NCBI GenBank assembly: GCA_023395515.1
Contig: JAEWZB010000052.1
Coordinates: 1 to 11,526 of the forward strand
Direction of reading: 5' to 3'
DNA: 11,526 nucleotides
Source of the DNA: Bacillota bacterium
GTDB lineage: Bacteria > Bacillota > Syntrophomonadia > Syntrophomonadales > Syntrophomonadaceae
Positions 5,607 through 11,526 of the stretch are shown piece by piece (position 1 is the first letter of the stretch; each line of letters opens with the position of its first letter). A program made the position numbers and the translations under genes. The notes under the pieces are model-generated. The model was not told where the DNA came from, searched no databases, and worked only from the letters and a program-made list of their open reading frames with translations.

Positions 5607-6467
5607 ATGGAGAAAATCAAAAATGTCTGTATGGTTGGAGCAGGTAATATGGGACATCAAATTGCCCTGCAATGTGCTTTAAGCGGTTTTCAAGTTTATT
5701 GTACTGACTTAAGTCAAAGCAGCCTTGATAACGCGGCAGCCTTTGCTAATAACTGGTTAAAAGGGAGGGTAAGCAAAGGGAAATTAAGTGAAGATGAGGC
5801 TCAAGCAGTATTAGCCCGTTTAAAATTTACCCCGGATTTAAAAGAGGCAGCTTCATCAGCAGATATGGTTATTGAAGCTATCATTGAAAAACTGGAGATT
5901 AAGAGAAGAGTATTTAAAGAGTTAGACGAAATTTGTCCCTCTCATACTATTTTCGCTACTAACAGTTCTTATATTGTAAGTTCTAAAATAGCTGATGCCA
6001 CTAATCGGCCTGACAAAGTGTTAAATGTTCATTTCTTTAACCCGGCCTTAGTCATGAAATTAGTAGAAGTAGTAAAAGGGCCTCATGTATCAGAAGATAC
6101 GGTTAGCAAAACTATGGAGTTTTGTCATGCCATTGGTAAAATACCGGCTCGAGTTAATAAAGAAATATACGGTTTTATTGCTAATCGTATATTCAGTGCT
6201 ATTACTCAAGAAGCCTGCTATTTGCTGGATCAAGGTGTAGCATCTATTGAAGATATTGATATAGCCGTTAAGAATGGTTTGGGACATCCTATGGGACCTT
6301 TTGCATTGTTAGATTTAACCGGTATTGATTTAGAATATGATGTCTTAACAGAAAAGTATCAAACCACAGGTAATCTTAGTGATAAACCAAGTCCGGCTAT
6401 AGTAGAGAGATATGCGAAGGGGCAATATGGAAGAAAAACTAAAAAGGGTTTTTATGATTATGAATAA
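5607..6467 (+). CDS. hbd: 3-hydroxybutyryl-CoA dehydrogenase
   Basis: A 286-residue NAD(P)-dependent cytoplasmic enzyme, the usual length for stand-alone clostridial Hbd, interconverting (S)-3-hydroxybutyryl-CoA and acetoacetyl-CoA. The N-terminal Rossmann domain has the dinucleotide motif VGAGNMG (10-16) and an acidic residue after strand 2 (D34), suggesting NAD(H). Catalytic features are the TNSS segment (118-121), VHFFNPA with His142, Glu154 in KLVEVV, and the FIANRI segment (190-195) opening the C-terminal helical domain. The common NPxPVM segment reads NPALVM, a mild departure. Start ATG 5607 follows GAGGTGG with 5 bases between; an upstream in-frame TTG at 5538 would add 23 residues unlike the family. 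First gene of a four-gene operon, about 100 bases downstream of the predicted sigma-54 start site. Confidence 0.95.
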   Translation: MEKIKNVCMVGAGNMGHQIALQCALSGFQVYCTDLSQSSLDNAAAFANNWLKGRVSKGKLSEDEAQAVLARLKFTPDLKEAASSADMVIEAIIEKLEIKRRVFKELDEICPSHTIFATNSSYIVSSKIADATNRPDKVLNVHFFNPALVMKLVEVVKGPHVSEDTVSKTMEFCHAIGKIPARVNKEIYGFIANRIFSAITQEACYLLDQGVASIEDIDIAVKNGLGHPMGPFALLDLTGIDLEYDVLTEKYQTTGNLSDKPSPAIVERYAKGQYGRKTKKGFYDYE

Positions 6468-6484
6468 AACCGGGAGGTTTTACG

Positions 6485-7258
6485 GTGGATTATAAATATT
6501 TATCGATACAAGTGGAAAACCATATAGCGGTAGTAACTTTTAATCGTCCTGAAGTATTAAATGCTTTTGATGCCGATACTATTATGGAGCTAGATAATTT
6601 ATTAGACTTTATGGCCCTGAATGAAAAGGTATATTGTGTAATCTTTTGCGGAAGTGAAGGAAACTTCGCCGCCGGGGCCGATATAACTAATATGGTAGCT
6701 ATGAATCCTCAAGAAGCTTATGGTTTTTCCTTTAATAAGACTTTTTCTAAAATCGAGGCTTTGCCTCAACCAACTATAGCGGCGGTATCAGGCTATGCAT
6801 TAGGAGCAGGGTGTGAATTGGCTCTGGCCTGTGATTTTAGAATCGCATCCACCAGTGCTAAGTTTGGGTTACCGGAAATAAAACTGGGCATTATGCCTGG
6901 AGCCGGTGGAACTCAAAGGCTGCCCAGATTAATAGGTATGGCCCGGGCTAAAGAGTTAATTATGCTGGGAAGTAATATTGAAGCCGAAAGTGCCTTAGCT
7001 TACGGATTAGTTAACCGCATAGTAGCTGATGAGGCTTTGCTTGATGAAGCCCTTACTTTAGCTAAAAAGATAGCCTCAGGCCCGCCGGAAGCTATTAAAG
7101 CAGCTAAAAAGACCATAAATTATGGGGCTGATTTAGATTTAAGGTCTGCTATAGAGATGGAAGCCATATCATGGTCTAAGCTATTTTCTACTCATGACCA
7201 AAAAGAAGGAATGCAGGCTTTTATAGAAAAGAGAAAACCAAAATTCACAGGTAATTAA
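6485..7258 (+). CDS. crt: Enoyl-CoA hydratase (crotonase)
   Basis: A 257-residue cytoplasmic enzyme hydrating crotonyl-CoA to 3-hydroxybutyryl-CoA (or the reverse). It has the crotonase signature IAAVSGYALGAGCELALACD (98-117), the first oxyanion-hole segment FAAGADI (61-67), and both catalytic glutamates of true hydratases, Glu111 (GCEL) and Glu131 (LPEIKLG). GIMPGAGGTQRLPRLIG follows as usual, and length is normal for the family. It starts at GTG 6485 with GGGAGG (6472-6477) 7 bases upstream, 17 bases after the dehydrogenase stop, so the two are surely co-transcribed. The pair of glutamates argues against dehalogenase, isomerase or decarboxylase branches of the superfamily. Confidence 0.95.
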   Translation: MDYKYLSIQVENHIAVVTFNRPEVLNAFDADTIMELDNLLDFMALNEKVYCVIFCGSEGNFAAGADITNMVAMNPQEAYGFSFNKTFSKIEALPQPTIAAVSGYALGAGCELALACDFRIASTSAKFGLPEIKLGIMPGAGGTQRLPRLIGMARAKELIMLGSNIEAESALAYGLVNRIVADEALLDEALTLAKKIASGPPEAIKAAKKTINYGADLDLRSAIEMEAISWSKLFSTHDQKEGMQAFIEKRKPKFTGN

Positions 7259-7274
7259 GGAGAGGAGAGATATT

Positions 7275-8450
7275 ATGAACGAAGTTGTTATTGTTGCAGC
7301 ATGCAGAACCCCTATTGGAAAACATGGTGGAAGTCTAAAATCTATGAGTGCTCTTGAGCTTACTATGCCTATTATGCAGGAACTAGTCAAACGCTCAGGA
7401 GTTAACCCCGGGGAAATTGATGATATTATTTGGGGATGTAATTACCAAAAAACTTACAAAGAAAATAACCTGGCCCGGGTAGCCGCCATTAAAGCCGGGC
7501 TGCCTATAGATGTGCCGGGGGTAACTATACACCGTAATTGCACCTCTTCTATGACCTCCGTACAACTGGCTTATTATCAAATTAAAGCGGGAGAAGCAGA
7601 TATTATCATGGCTGGTGGCACTGATAGCATGAGTAATGCTTCTTATACGGTAGAAGGTCAACGCTGGGGTTCCCGCTTAGGTCATTCTGAAGTAAGAGAT
7701 TCCATGTGGGATTCCTTAACTAATACTGGTATCGGACCGGCCATGGGAATTACCGCCGAAAATCTAGCGGCAATGTATGACATCAGCCGGGAAGAGCAGG
7801 ATGAATTAGCAGTTCTTAGCCATGCTCGTGCCATTAAGGCTGTAGATGAAGGTAAATTTAAAGATGAAATGATTACTCTGGAAGTCAAGGAGCGTAAAAA
7901 TGTTCGGGTAGTTGATACTGATGAACATCCCCGCCGAGATATTAGTATGGAATCATTAGCTAAATTAAAACCTTCTTTTAAGGATAATGGAACGGTAACC
8001 GCCGGCAATGCTTCCGGTATTAATGATGGTTCCTCGGGAGTAATGTTAATGTCAGCTAAAAAAGCTGCCGAACTTGGTATTCCGGTTTTAGCCACCATTG
8101 TTTCTACAGCTACCACCGGAGTTGATCCTGATATTATGGGTATTGGGCCAGTTTCCTCCACTAAAAAGGCCTTGGAAAAAGCCAACTTAACCTTAGACCA
8201 AATTGATTTAATTGAATTAAATGAGGCTTTTGCTGCTCAATATATAGCTTGTGAAAAGGGCCTAAACCTTAACCGGGAAATTACTAATGTAAATGGCAGT
8301 GGTATTTCCTTAGGTCACCCGGTTGGTTGTACGGGAACTAGAATCATTACTTCATTAATATACGAAATGCAACGCAGAAACTCCACATATGGATTAGCTA
8401 CCCTTTGTGCCGGCGGAGGTATGGGAACCTCTTTAATTGTTAAAAGATAG
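7275..8450 (+). CDS. thl: Acetyl-CoA C-acetyltransferase (thiolase)
   Basis: A 391-residue cytoplasmic thiolase that cleaves acetoacetyl-CoA to two acetyl-CoA or condenses them. The N-terminal half carries the nucleophilic Cys89 in HRNCTSSMTSV, and the C-terminal half has NEAFA (316-320), His348 in SLGHPVGCTG and the second catalytic cysteine Cys378 in CAGGGMG. The triad is therefore complete and the length is standard. The Cys89 context is unusual: most acetoacetyl-CoA thiolases read roughly NxxCGSG or NxxCASG, here NCTSS, which suggests a divergent subfamily and possibly a somewhat different acyl preference. ATG 7275 has AGGAG (7263-7267) 7 bases upstream, 16 bases after the hydratase stop, so the gene is in the same operon. 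Confidence 0.93.
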   Translation: MNEVVIVAACRTPIGKHGGSLKSMSALELTMPIMQELVKRSGVNPGEIDDIIWGCNYQKTYKENNLARVAAIKAGLPIDVPGVTIHRNCTSSMTSVQLAYYQIKAGEADIIMAGGTDSMSNASYTVEGQRWGSRLGHSEVRDSMWDSLTNTGIGPAMGITAENLAAMYDISREEQDELAVLSHARAIKAVDEGKFKDEMITLEVKERKNVRVVDTDEHPRRDISMESLAKLKPSFKDNGTVTAGNASGINDGSSGVMLMSAKKAAELGIPVLATIVSTATTGVDPDIMGIGPVSSTKKALEKANLTLDQIDLIELNEAFAAQYIACEKGLNLNREITNVNGSGISLGHPVGCTGTRIITSLIYEMQRRNSTYGLATLCAGGGMGTSLIVKR

Positions 8451-8476
8451 CTTACTTAAGAAAGGAAGAAAATCAC

Positions 8477-9823
8477 ATGGATGGATTATATAATGATTAT
8501 AAATCGAAGCTGGTATCTGCAGATGAAGCGGTAAAAATAATCAAATCGGGTGATACGGTTCATATTGGTGCTTTTTGCGGTACCGTTTATGATTTGGAGC
8601 AAGCCTTAGCTAAAAGGGTAGATGAACTGGAAGGGGTTAAGACTATAACTACTATCTGGCCCTATCCTGATTATCCGGCTATGGTAAAGGCTGATCCTAC
8701 TACGGAAAGGTTTAAATTTCAAACTACCCAATTTGGCGCGGTAGAAAGAAAAATGAACCGTGAAGGTAAGTGTTGGTATATTCCAGTACAGTTTCGGGAG
8801 CAATTAAGATATTTTGAAGAAGAAATTAATCTAGATGTTGCTATGCTGCAAGTATGCCCCATGGATAAACATGGCTATTTTAACTTAGGCCCTCAAATTG
8901 CAGATGCACCGGCTATAATAAATAAAGCTAAAAAAGTCATTGTGGAAGTTAATGAAAAAATGCCGGTTGTTCATGGGGTGCAAACGGAAATACACCTATC
9001 ACAAATTGATTTGGTAGTCCATGGCAGTAATCGCGACTTGCCGGTTTTAAAAGGTAAAGAGGCTACTGAAATTGACAAGAAAATAGCTTATTATATTGTA
9101 GAAAAAATTGCTAATGGCAGTACTTTACAACTTGGTATTGGAGGTTTACCTAATACGGTAGGATCTTTCATAGCTGAATCTGATATTAAAGATTTAAGTG
9201 CTCATTCGGAAATGTTTGTAGATGCATTTTATAACTTATATAAAGCTGGAAAAATTACCGGTAATAAAAATTTAGACAAAGGCAAAATGGTTTGGACATT
9301 TGCCATGGGCTCTAAAGAGTTATATGACTTCATAGATAACAACCCTATTCACCATGTTTGTCCAGTTGATTATGTTAATGGTTTAAATACCATAGCCCAA
9401 ATAGATAATTTTGTTTCGGTAAATAGCTGTTTAGAGCTAGATTTATTTGGACAAGTTAATTCTGAATCAGTAGGTTTATATCATATTGGTGGTAATGGGG
9501 GACAATTAGATTTTGTTTTAGGTTGCTATTTATCTAAAGGTGGGCAAAGCTTCTTATGCACACCATCTACTTTTACAGATAAGGATGGCAATGTTCATTC
9601 ACAAATTAAGCCCGTACTTCCTGAGGGCTCCATAGTGACTGTACCACGTCAGGTTGCCCAGAATATAGTGACCGAATATGGTTTAGTAAATCTAAAAGGT
9701 AAATCAACCTGGCAGCGTGCTGAAGCTCTTATTTCCATAGCTCACCCTGATTTCAGAGATGAGTTGATCAATGAGGCCGAAAAGATGGGCATATGGAAAA
9801 ATAGCAGCAAAATATTAGTTTAA
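8477..9823 (+). CDS. Butyryl-CoA / 4-hydroxybutyrate-type acetate CoA-transferase
   Basis: A 448-residue cytoplasmic family I CoA-transferase of the acetyl-CoA hydrolase/transferase (Cat1/AbfT/But) group, moving CoA between acetyl-CoA and a C4 acid. The catalytic glutamate is Glu245 in LSAHSEMFVDAF (240-251). Other hallmarks are LGIGGLPNTVGSF (219-231), GKMVWTFAMGSKELYDFID (269-287), VNSCLELDLFGQVNSE and the GGNGGQLDFV CoA-site loop (338-347). Length equals that of butyryl-CoA:acetate CoA-transferases. The exact acid (butyrate, crotonate, 3- or 4-hydroxybutyrate, propionate) cannot be told from sequence alone; the operon of C4 enzymes makes a C4 acid most likely. It starts at ATG 8477, 26 bases after the thiolase stop, with AGGA-type bases upstream, and is the last gene before the terminator. 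Confidence 0.92.
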   Translation: MDGLYNDYKSKLVSADEAVKIIKSGDTVHIGAFCGTVYDLEQALAKRVDELEGVKTITTIWPYPDYPAMVKADPTTERFKFQTTQFGAVERKMNREGKCWYIPVQFREQLRYFEEEINLDVAMLQVCPMDKHGYFNLGPQIADAPAIINKAKKVIVEVNEKMPVVHGVQTEIHLSQIDLVVHGSNRDLPVLKGKEATEIDKKIAYYIVEKIANGSTLQLGIGGLPNTVGSFIAESDIKDLSAHSEMFVDAFYNLYKAGKITGNKNLDKGKMVWTFAMGSKELYDFIDNNPIHHVCPVDYVNGLNTIAQIDNFVSVNSCLELDLFGQVNSESVGLYHIGGNGGQLDFVLGCYLSKGGQSFLCTPSTFTDKDGNVHSQIKPVLPEGSIVTVPRQVAQNIVTEYGLVNLKGKSTWQRAEALISIAHPDFRDELINEAEKMGIWKNSSKILV

Positions 9824-9868
9824 ATAACTAACTAATAAGTCTAAATAATGGTCATTACGACAAAGTAA

Positions 9869-9916
9869 ACAGACCTGTTTTTGCTTAGGCAAAAGACAGG
9901 TCTGTTGCTATTTTAT
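9869..9916 (+). terminator. Rho-independent terminator of the C4 acyl-CoA operon
   Basis: The outer stem ACAGACCTG (9869-9877) pairs with CAGGTCTGT (9897-9905). The inner stem TTTTGC (9879-9884) pairs with GCAAAA (9889-9894) around a TTAG loop, with a small internal bulge. A T-rich tail (TGCTATTTTA) follows. It lies 45 bases after the CoA-transferase stop. Confidence 0.88.
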
Positions 9917-9969
9917 AAGGGAAATAACGTGAAATTTAAGGTTGGAGCCAATGTCAGCCCAAAATATAA

Positions 9970-10012
9970 GCACCAAAAGTCACATATATTTGACTCTTGG
10001 TGCCTTCTTTAA
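9970..10012. terminator. Second hairpin, possible terminator, just beyond the operon
   Basis: GCACCAA (9970-9976) pairs with TTGGTGC (9997-10003), and inside it AGTCA (9978-9982) pairs with TGACT (9991-9995), separated by one A/C mismatch. T-rich bases follow on the plus strand (CTTCTTTAATTT), and T-rich bases also follow on the minus strand. Between the operon and the recombinase remnant (9917-10064) I see no other convincing feature. Confidence 0.5.
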
Positions 10013-10064
10013 TTTAAACCCTAATATACGTGGCTTTTTAAAGCTGAGGAAAAGAGGTAGAATC

Positions 10065-10394
10065 ATGGCATATATCCCATATGGTTTTGTTCAGCAGTAG
10101 GAGGATATCTTTATAGAGCCTTATCAAGCAGAGGTAGCAAAAGCAATCTTTCAACGGTATTTAGATGGTGATAGCCTTGGCGATATCGCTTCAAATGCAG
10201 TTTGTGGGGTATGTCCGGCAAAGATATACCGATTACTTAGAACAGTATCGTTTATAAAATCAGTGACGTTGCGAAGTGTTCGACATCCTAAATCGGATAG
10301 AAATATTTATTATAAGATTATGGAGGAAAATGGAAATTTTTATCGAATAATATTATACAGCAAAGAAACAGTAATATCTTCTTATTTGAAATAA
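10065..10394 (+). pseudogene. Broken serine-recombinase-like gene (Recombinase-domain fragment)
   Basis: ATG 10065, preceded by AGAGGTAG, encodes MAYIPYGFVQQ and then hits an in-frame TAG at 10098. The same frame then stays open to TAA 10392-10394. The continuation includes EPYQAEVAKAIFQRYLDGDS and LGDIASNAV, which resembles the Recombinase domain of large serine recombinases (xPYGYx start, then AExVxxIFxxYLxGxSLxxIA) and of the short recombinase-like proteins found in Clostridia. KIYRLLRT follows as a likely helix. From about 10243 the translation no longer looks family-like. There is no catalytic N-terminal serine domain, so even before the stop codon this was a partial protein. Most likely a decayed mobile-element relic. 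Confidence 0.5.
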
Positions 10395-10435
10395 ATAACT
10401 CAGTCAGTGGGGTTTAAAAATACGGGAGATACGTA

Positions 10436-10732
10436 ATGGATAAGGAGAATGCGATTAAATTATTTGAAGATAAAAGAGTTCGTGTTCTATGTGATGAAAA
10501 ATGGTTTCTCTCTATTATTGACGTTGTTGAAAGTGCTGATTGGAACTGAATGCCCTCGCAAATATTTGGGTGACCTAAAATCAAAGCTTATTTCAGAAGG
10601 AAGTCAACTGTACGAAAAAATCGGATAGTTGAAAATGAAAGCCGAAAACGGAAAATGCGTTTGAACGATGTTGCTTACACAGGGAAACTTCTGAGTTTGA
10701 TTCAGTTTATGTATATAACTGGCAGTTTGTAA
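10436..10732 (+). pseudogene. BRO-N domain (phage antirepressor-like) pseudogene with three lesions
   Basis: ATG 10436, with GGGAG 7 bases upstream, begins MDKENAIKLFEDKRVRV and IIDVVE, the start of the BRO-N/antirepressor family. The frame is then broken: an extra base near 10530-10532 moves the homologous reading into the next frame (VLIGTECPRKYLGDLKSKL, then SEGSQLYEKIG). A TAG at 10626-10628 interrupts it where Gln would be expected before LKMKAENGK. A missing A near 10652-10655 shifts it again to MRLNDVAYTGKLLSLIQ, which runs to TAA 10730-10732. Assembled, the pieces give a nearly continuous BRO-N domain but lack the usual C-terminal part. Such genes are typical of prophages and mobile elements, so this is prophage debris and very probably non-functional. 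Confidence 0.8.
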
Positions 10733-10808
10733 ACTTAAGAAAAGTATACTTTAGAATTAGTATTTATAAACATCAACGTCAGCTATAACTATGTATTTAG
10801 TGCAGATG

Positions 10809-10838
10809 TTGATATCAATAATTTATTGTTAGTATGAT
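10809..10838 (+). promoter_or_regulatory. Candidate promoter with a palindrome over the -35 box
   Basis: TTGATA (10809-10814), an 18-base spacer and TATGAT (10833-10838) lie 52 bases before the SnoaL-like gene. The -35 box is part of a perfect 10-bp palindrome TTGATATCAA (10809-10818) that could be an operator. An alternative pair, TTGTTA (10826-10831) and TATTAC (10848-10853), has a 16-base spacer. Confidence 0.4.
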
Positions 10839-10890
10839 ATTGTGCAGTATTACAGATGTTTGAAATTTTCAAAGGGTTGAGAAAAGGGGA

Positions 10891-11298
10891 ATGAAAGTGG
10901 AAAACAAAAATATTGAATTGGCAATTGAATTTATTAAGGCAGTAAGTGAAGGAAAAATAGGAGAGGAACTTAATAATTTTTATGATGAATCCGCAAATCA
11001 AATTGAGTATCCTAATTTATTAACAAAAAAGATTGTTGAGAGAAACCTGGATGCTATAAAGGAGGCATCAATAAAAGGCCAGCAGGTTATTTCAATTCAA
11101 AACTACGAGATTATAAAAACATATTCTTGTGGGGATACAGTCATTATTGAAGCGATTTGGACTGGTAGGCTAGCAATTCCATTAGGAAAGCTGAAAGCCG
11201 GCGATGAAATGAAAGCATATTTTGCGCAAATTTTTGAATTCAGAGACGGTAAAATTGTAAAGCAACGAAATTATGATTGCTTCGAAAACTTTCTTTAA
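10891..11298 (+). CDS. SnoaL/NTF2-like small protein
   Basis: A 135-residue soluble protein that reads as an NTF2-like alpha+beta cone of the SnoaL-like group: N-terminal helices (IELAIEFIKAVSEGKIGEEL, NNFYDESANQIEYPN), a central helix (IVERNLDAIKEASIKGQ), then beta strands (QVISIQNYEIIKTYSCGD, TVIIEAIWTGRLAI, EMKAYFAQIFEFRDGKIVKQ) ending RNYDCFENFL. The final strand pattern FxFRDGKIVxxRxYxC is the best family marker. Proteins of this fold bind or isomerise small hydrophobic molecules or are of unknown role; the ligand cannot be told here. ATG 10891 has AGGGGA only one base upstream, so GTG 10897 (MENKNIEL) with 6-base spacing may be the true start. It sits alone between degraded mobile genes and is intact, so it may be acquired cargo. 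Confidence 0.8.
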   Translation: MKVENKNIELAIEFIKAVSEGKIGEELNNFYDESANQIEYPNLLTKKIVERNLDAIKEASIKGQQVISIQNYEIIKTYSCGDTVIIEAIWTGRLAIPLGKLKAGDEMKAYFAQIFEFRDGKIVKQRNYDCFENFL

Positions 11299-11323
11299 TA
11301 AGAACAGGGTACGAAGTATTGAA

Positions 11324-11399
11324 CGGCTGCACTAACTTTGCAGGAAAGGTAGTGCGAAATTGAAAGTTTATAGCTCACTTGAAAGGTAGTGCAAGCCGC
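11324..11399 (+). repeat. Nested inverted repeats after the SnoaL-like gene
   Basis: GCACTAACTTT (11329-11339) and AAAGGTAGTGC (11345-11355) form a stem with one mismatch and a 5-base loop. The second arm GAAAGGTAGTGC is repeated exactly at 11381-11392, so it could pair alternatively. CGGCTGCACT (11324-11333) also pairs with AGTGCAAGCCG (11389-11399) with a single bulge. This is either a folded RNA or debris from an element; I do not recognise it. There is no coding sequence in 11299-11423. Confidence 0.5.
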
Positions 11400-11423
11400 C
11401 GGACGTTGTAGGCAATGGACAAG

Positions 11424-11526
11424 TGTTAGTGATAATCTAAAACTACCCCAGCATAATAATTGAAAAGTCCCCCGGGATAAAATAGACTTTCCTATGTGTC
11501 TAAAAGATATATAGGAGGTTCCCGGG
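11424..11526 (+). mobile_element. Possible left end of an IS21-family insertion sequence, cut by the window
   Basis: From TGTTAGTGAT (11424) onward there are two imperfect 18-bp direct repeats, ATAATCTAAAACTACCCC (11432-11449) and ATAATTGAAAAGTCCCCC (11456-11473), matching at 14 of 18 positions with a 24-bp period. IS21-family elements are known to begin with TG and to carry several such repeats (transposase sites) near each end, often with an AAAA(C/G)T..CCC look. A strong AGGAGG (11514-11519) at the window edge would suit a transposase gene (istA-like) starting just outside. No transposase sequence is visible, so the call rests only on the end structure. Confidence 0.4.

Noticed and set aside
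7682..8185. 167-residue antisense frame within the thiolase gene, and other antisense frames over the large genes
   Set aside because: Their composition mirrors the codon use of the sense genes, they have no family resemblance or ribosome sites, and the sense proteins are certain.
9929..10012. 27-codon frame GTG 9929 to TAA 10010 with AAGGGA 6 bases upstream
   Set aside because: It is very short, lies just after the operon terminator, and its second half is the arms of the hairpin at 9970-10003. It is more likely chance, though the ribosome site is good.
10098..10100. Amber codon as pyrrolysine or programmed readthrough
   Set aside because: There is no supporting element in view, the neighbour is a multiply broken pseudogene, and the downstream part loses family resemblance. 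Decay is simpler.

Overview
The window looks like chromosomal DNA from an endospore-forming anaerobe of the Bacillota (Clostridia or Negativicutes; the genus cannot be fixed from the sequence). The grounds are AT-rich genes with strong AGGAGG-type ribosome sites, a BclB-type spore-surface collagen-like protein, a butyrate/beta-oxidation gene set, and a sigma-54 activator of the kind common in these anaerobes.

Layout. (1) 1-966: 3' part of a collagen-like gene (G-x-y triplets, then a BclB C-terminal domain); its start lies before the window. (2) 1245-3068: a glycosyltransferase with two GT2 domains and a TPR-like tail, a plausible partner for glycosylating the collagen-like protein. (3) 3189-3404 and 3498-3860: two small genes, one an unrecognised acidic helical protein, the other a Cys-rich, possibly thioredoxin-fold protein. 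A bidirectional hairpin terminator separates them from the convergent regulator gene. (4) 3921-5354, minus strand: a PAS / AAA+ / TyrR-type-HTH sigma-54-dependent activator. (5) 5607-9823, plus strand: four tightly spaced genes, 3-hydroxybutyryl-CoA dehydrogenase, enoyl-CoA hydratase, thiolase and a butyryl/4-hydroxybutyryl-CoA:acetate-type CoA-transferase, ended by a strong hairpin terminator. (6) 9917-11526: a decayed accessory zone holding a broken serine-recombinase-like gene, a BRO-N (phage antirepressor) pseudogene with three lesions, an intact SnoaL/NTF2-like gene, and what may be the left end of an IS21-family element running off the window.

How it works together. The activator gene and the four-gene operon are divergent. 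The space between them holds a clear -24/-12 promoter (TTGGCA...TTGCA, GG-N10-GC) facing the operon. About 85 bases upstream of its expected start site is a palindrome, TGATGC-N6-GCATCA, with the geometry of a TyrR box. The simplest model is that the activator senses a metabolite through its PAS domain, binds the palindrome, and switches on the operon. The operon then interconverts C4 acyl-CoA and acetyl-CoA, with the CoA-transferase exchanging CoA between a C4 acid and acetate. No acyl-CoA dehydrogenase or electron-transfer flavoprotein is encoded here, so that step must be supplied elsewhere if butyrate itself is the substrate.

I see no CRISPR array, tRNA or rRNA. The most original material is the regulatory architecture at 5355-5606, the surface-glycoprotein pair at the left end, and the small Cys-rich protein. 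The right end is mostly genomic debris.
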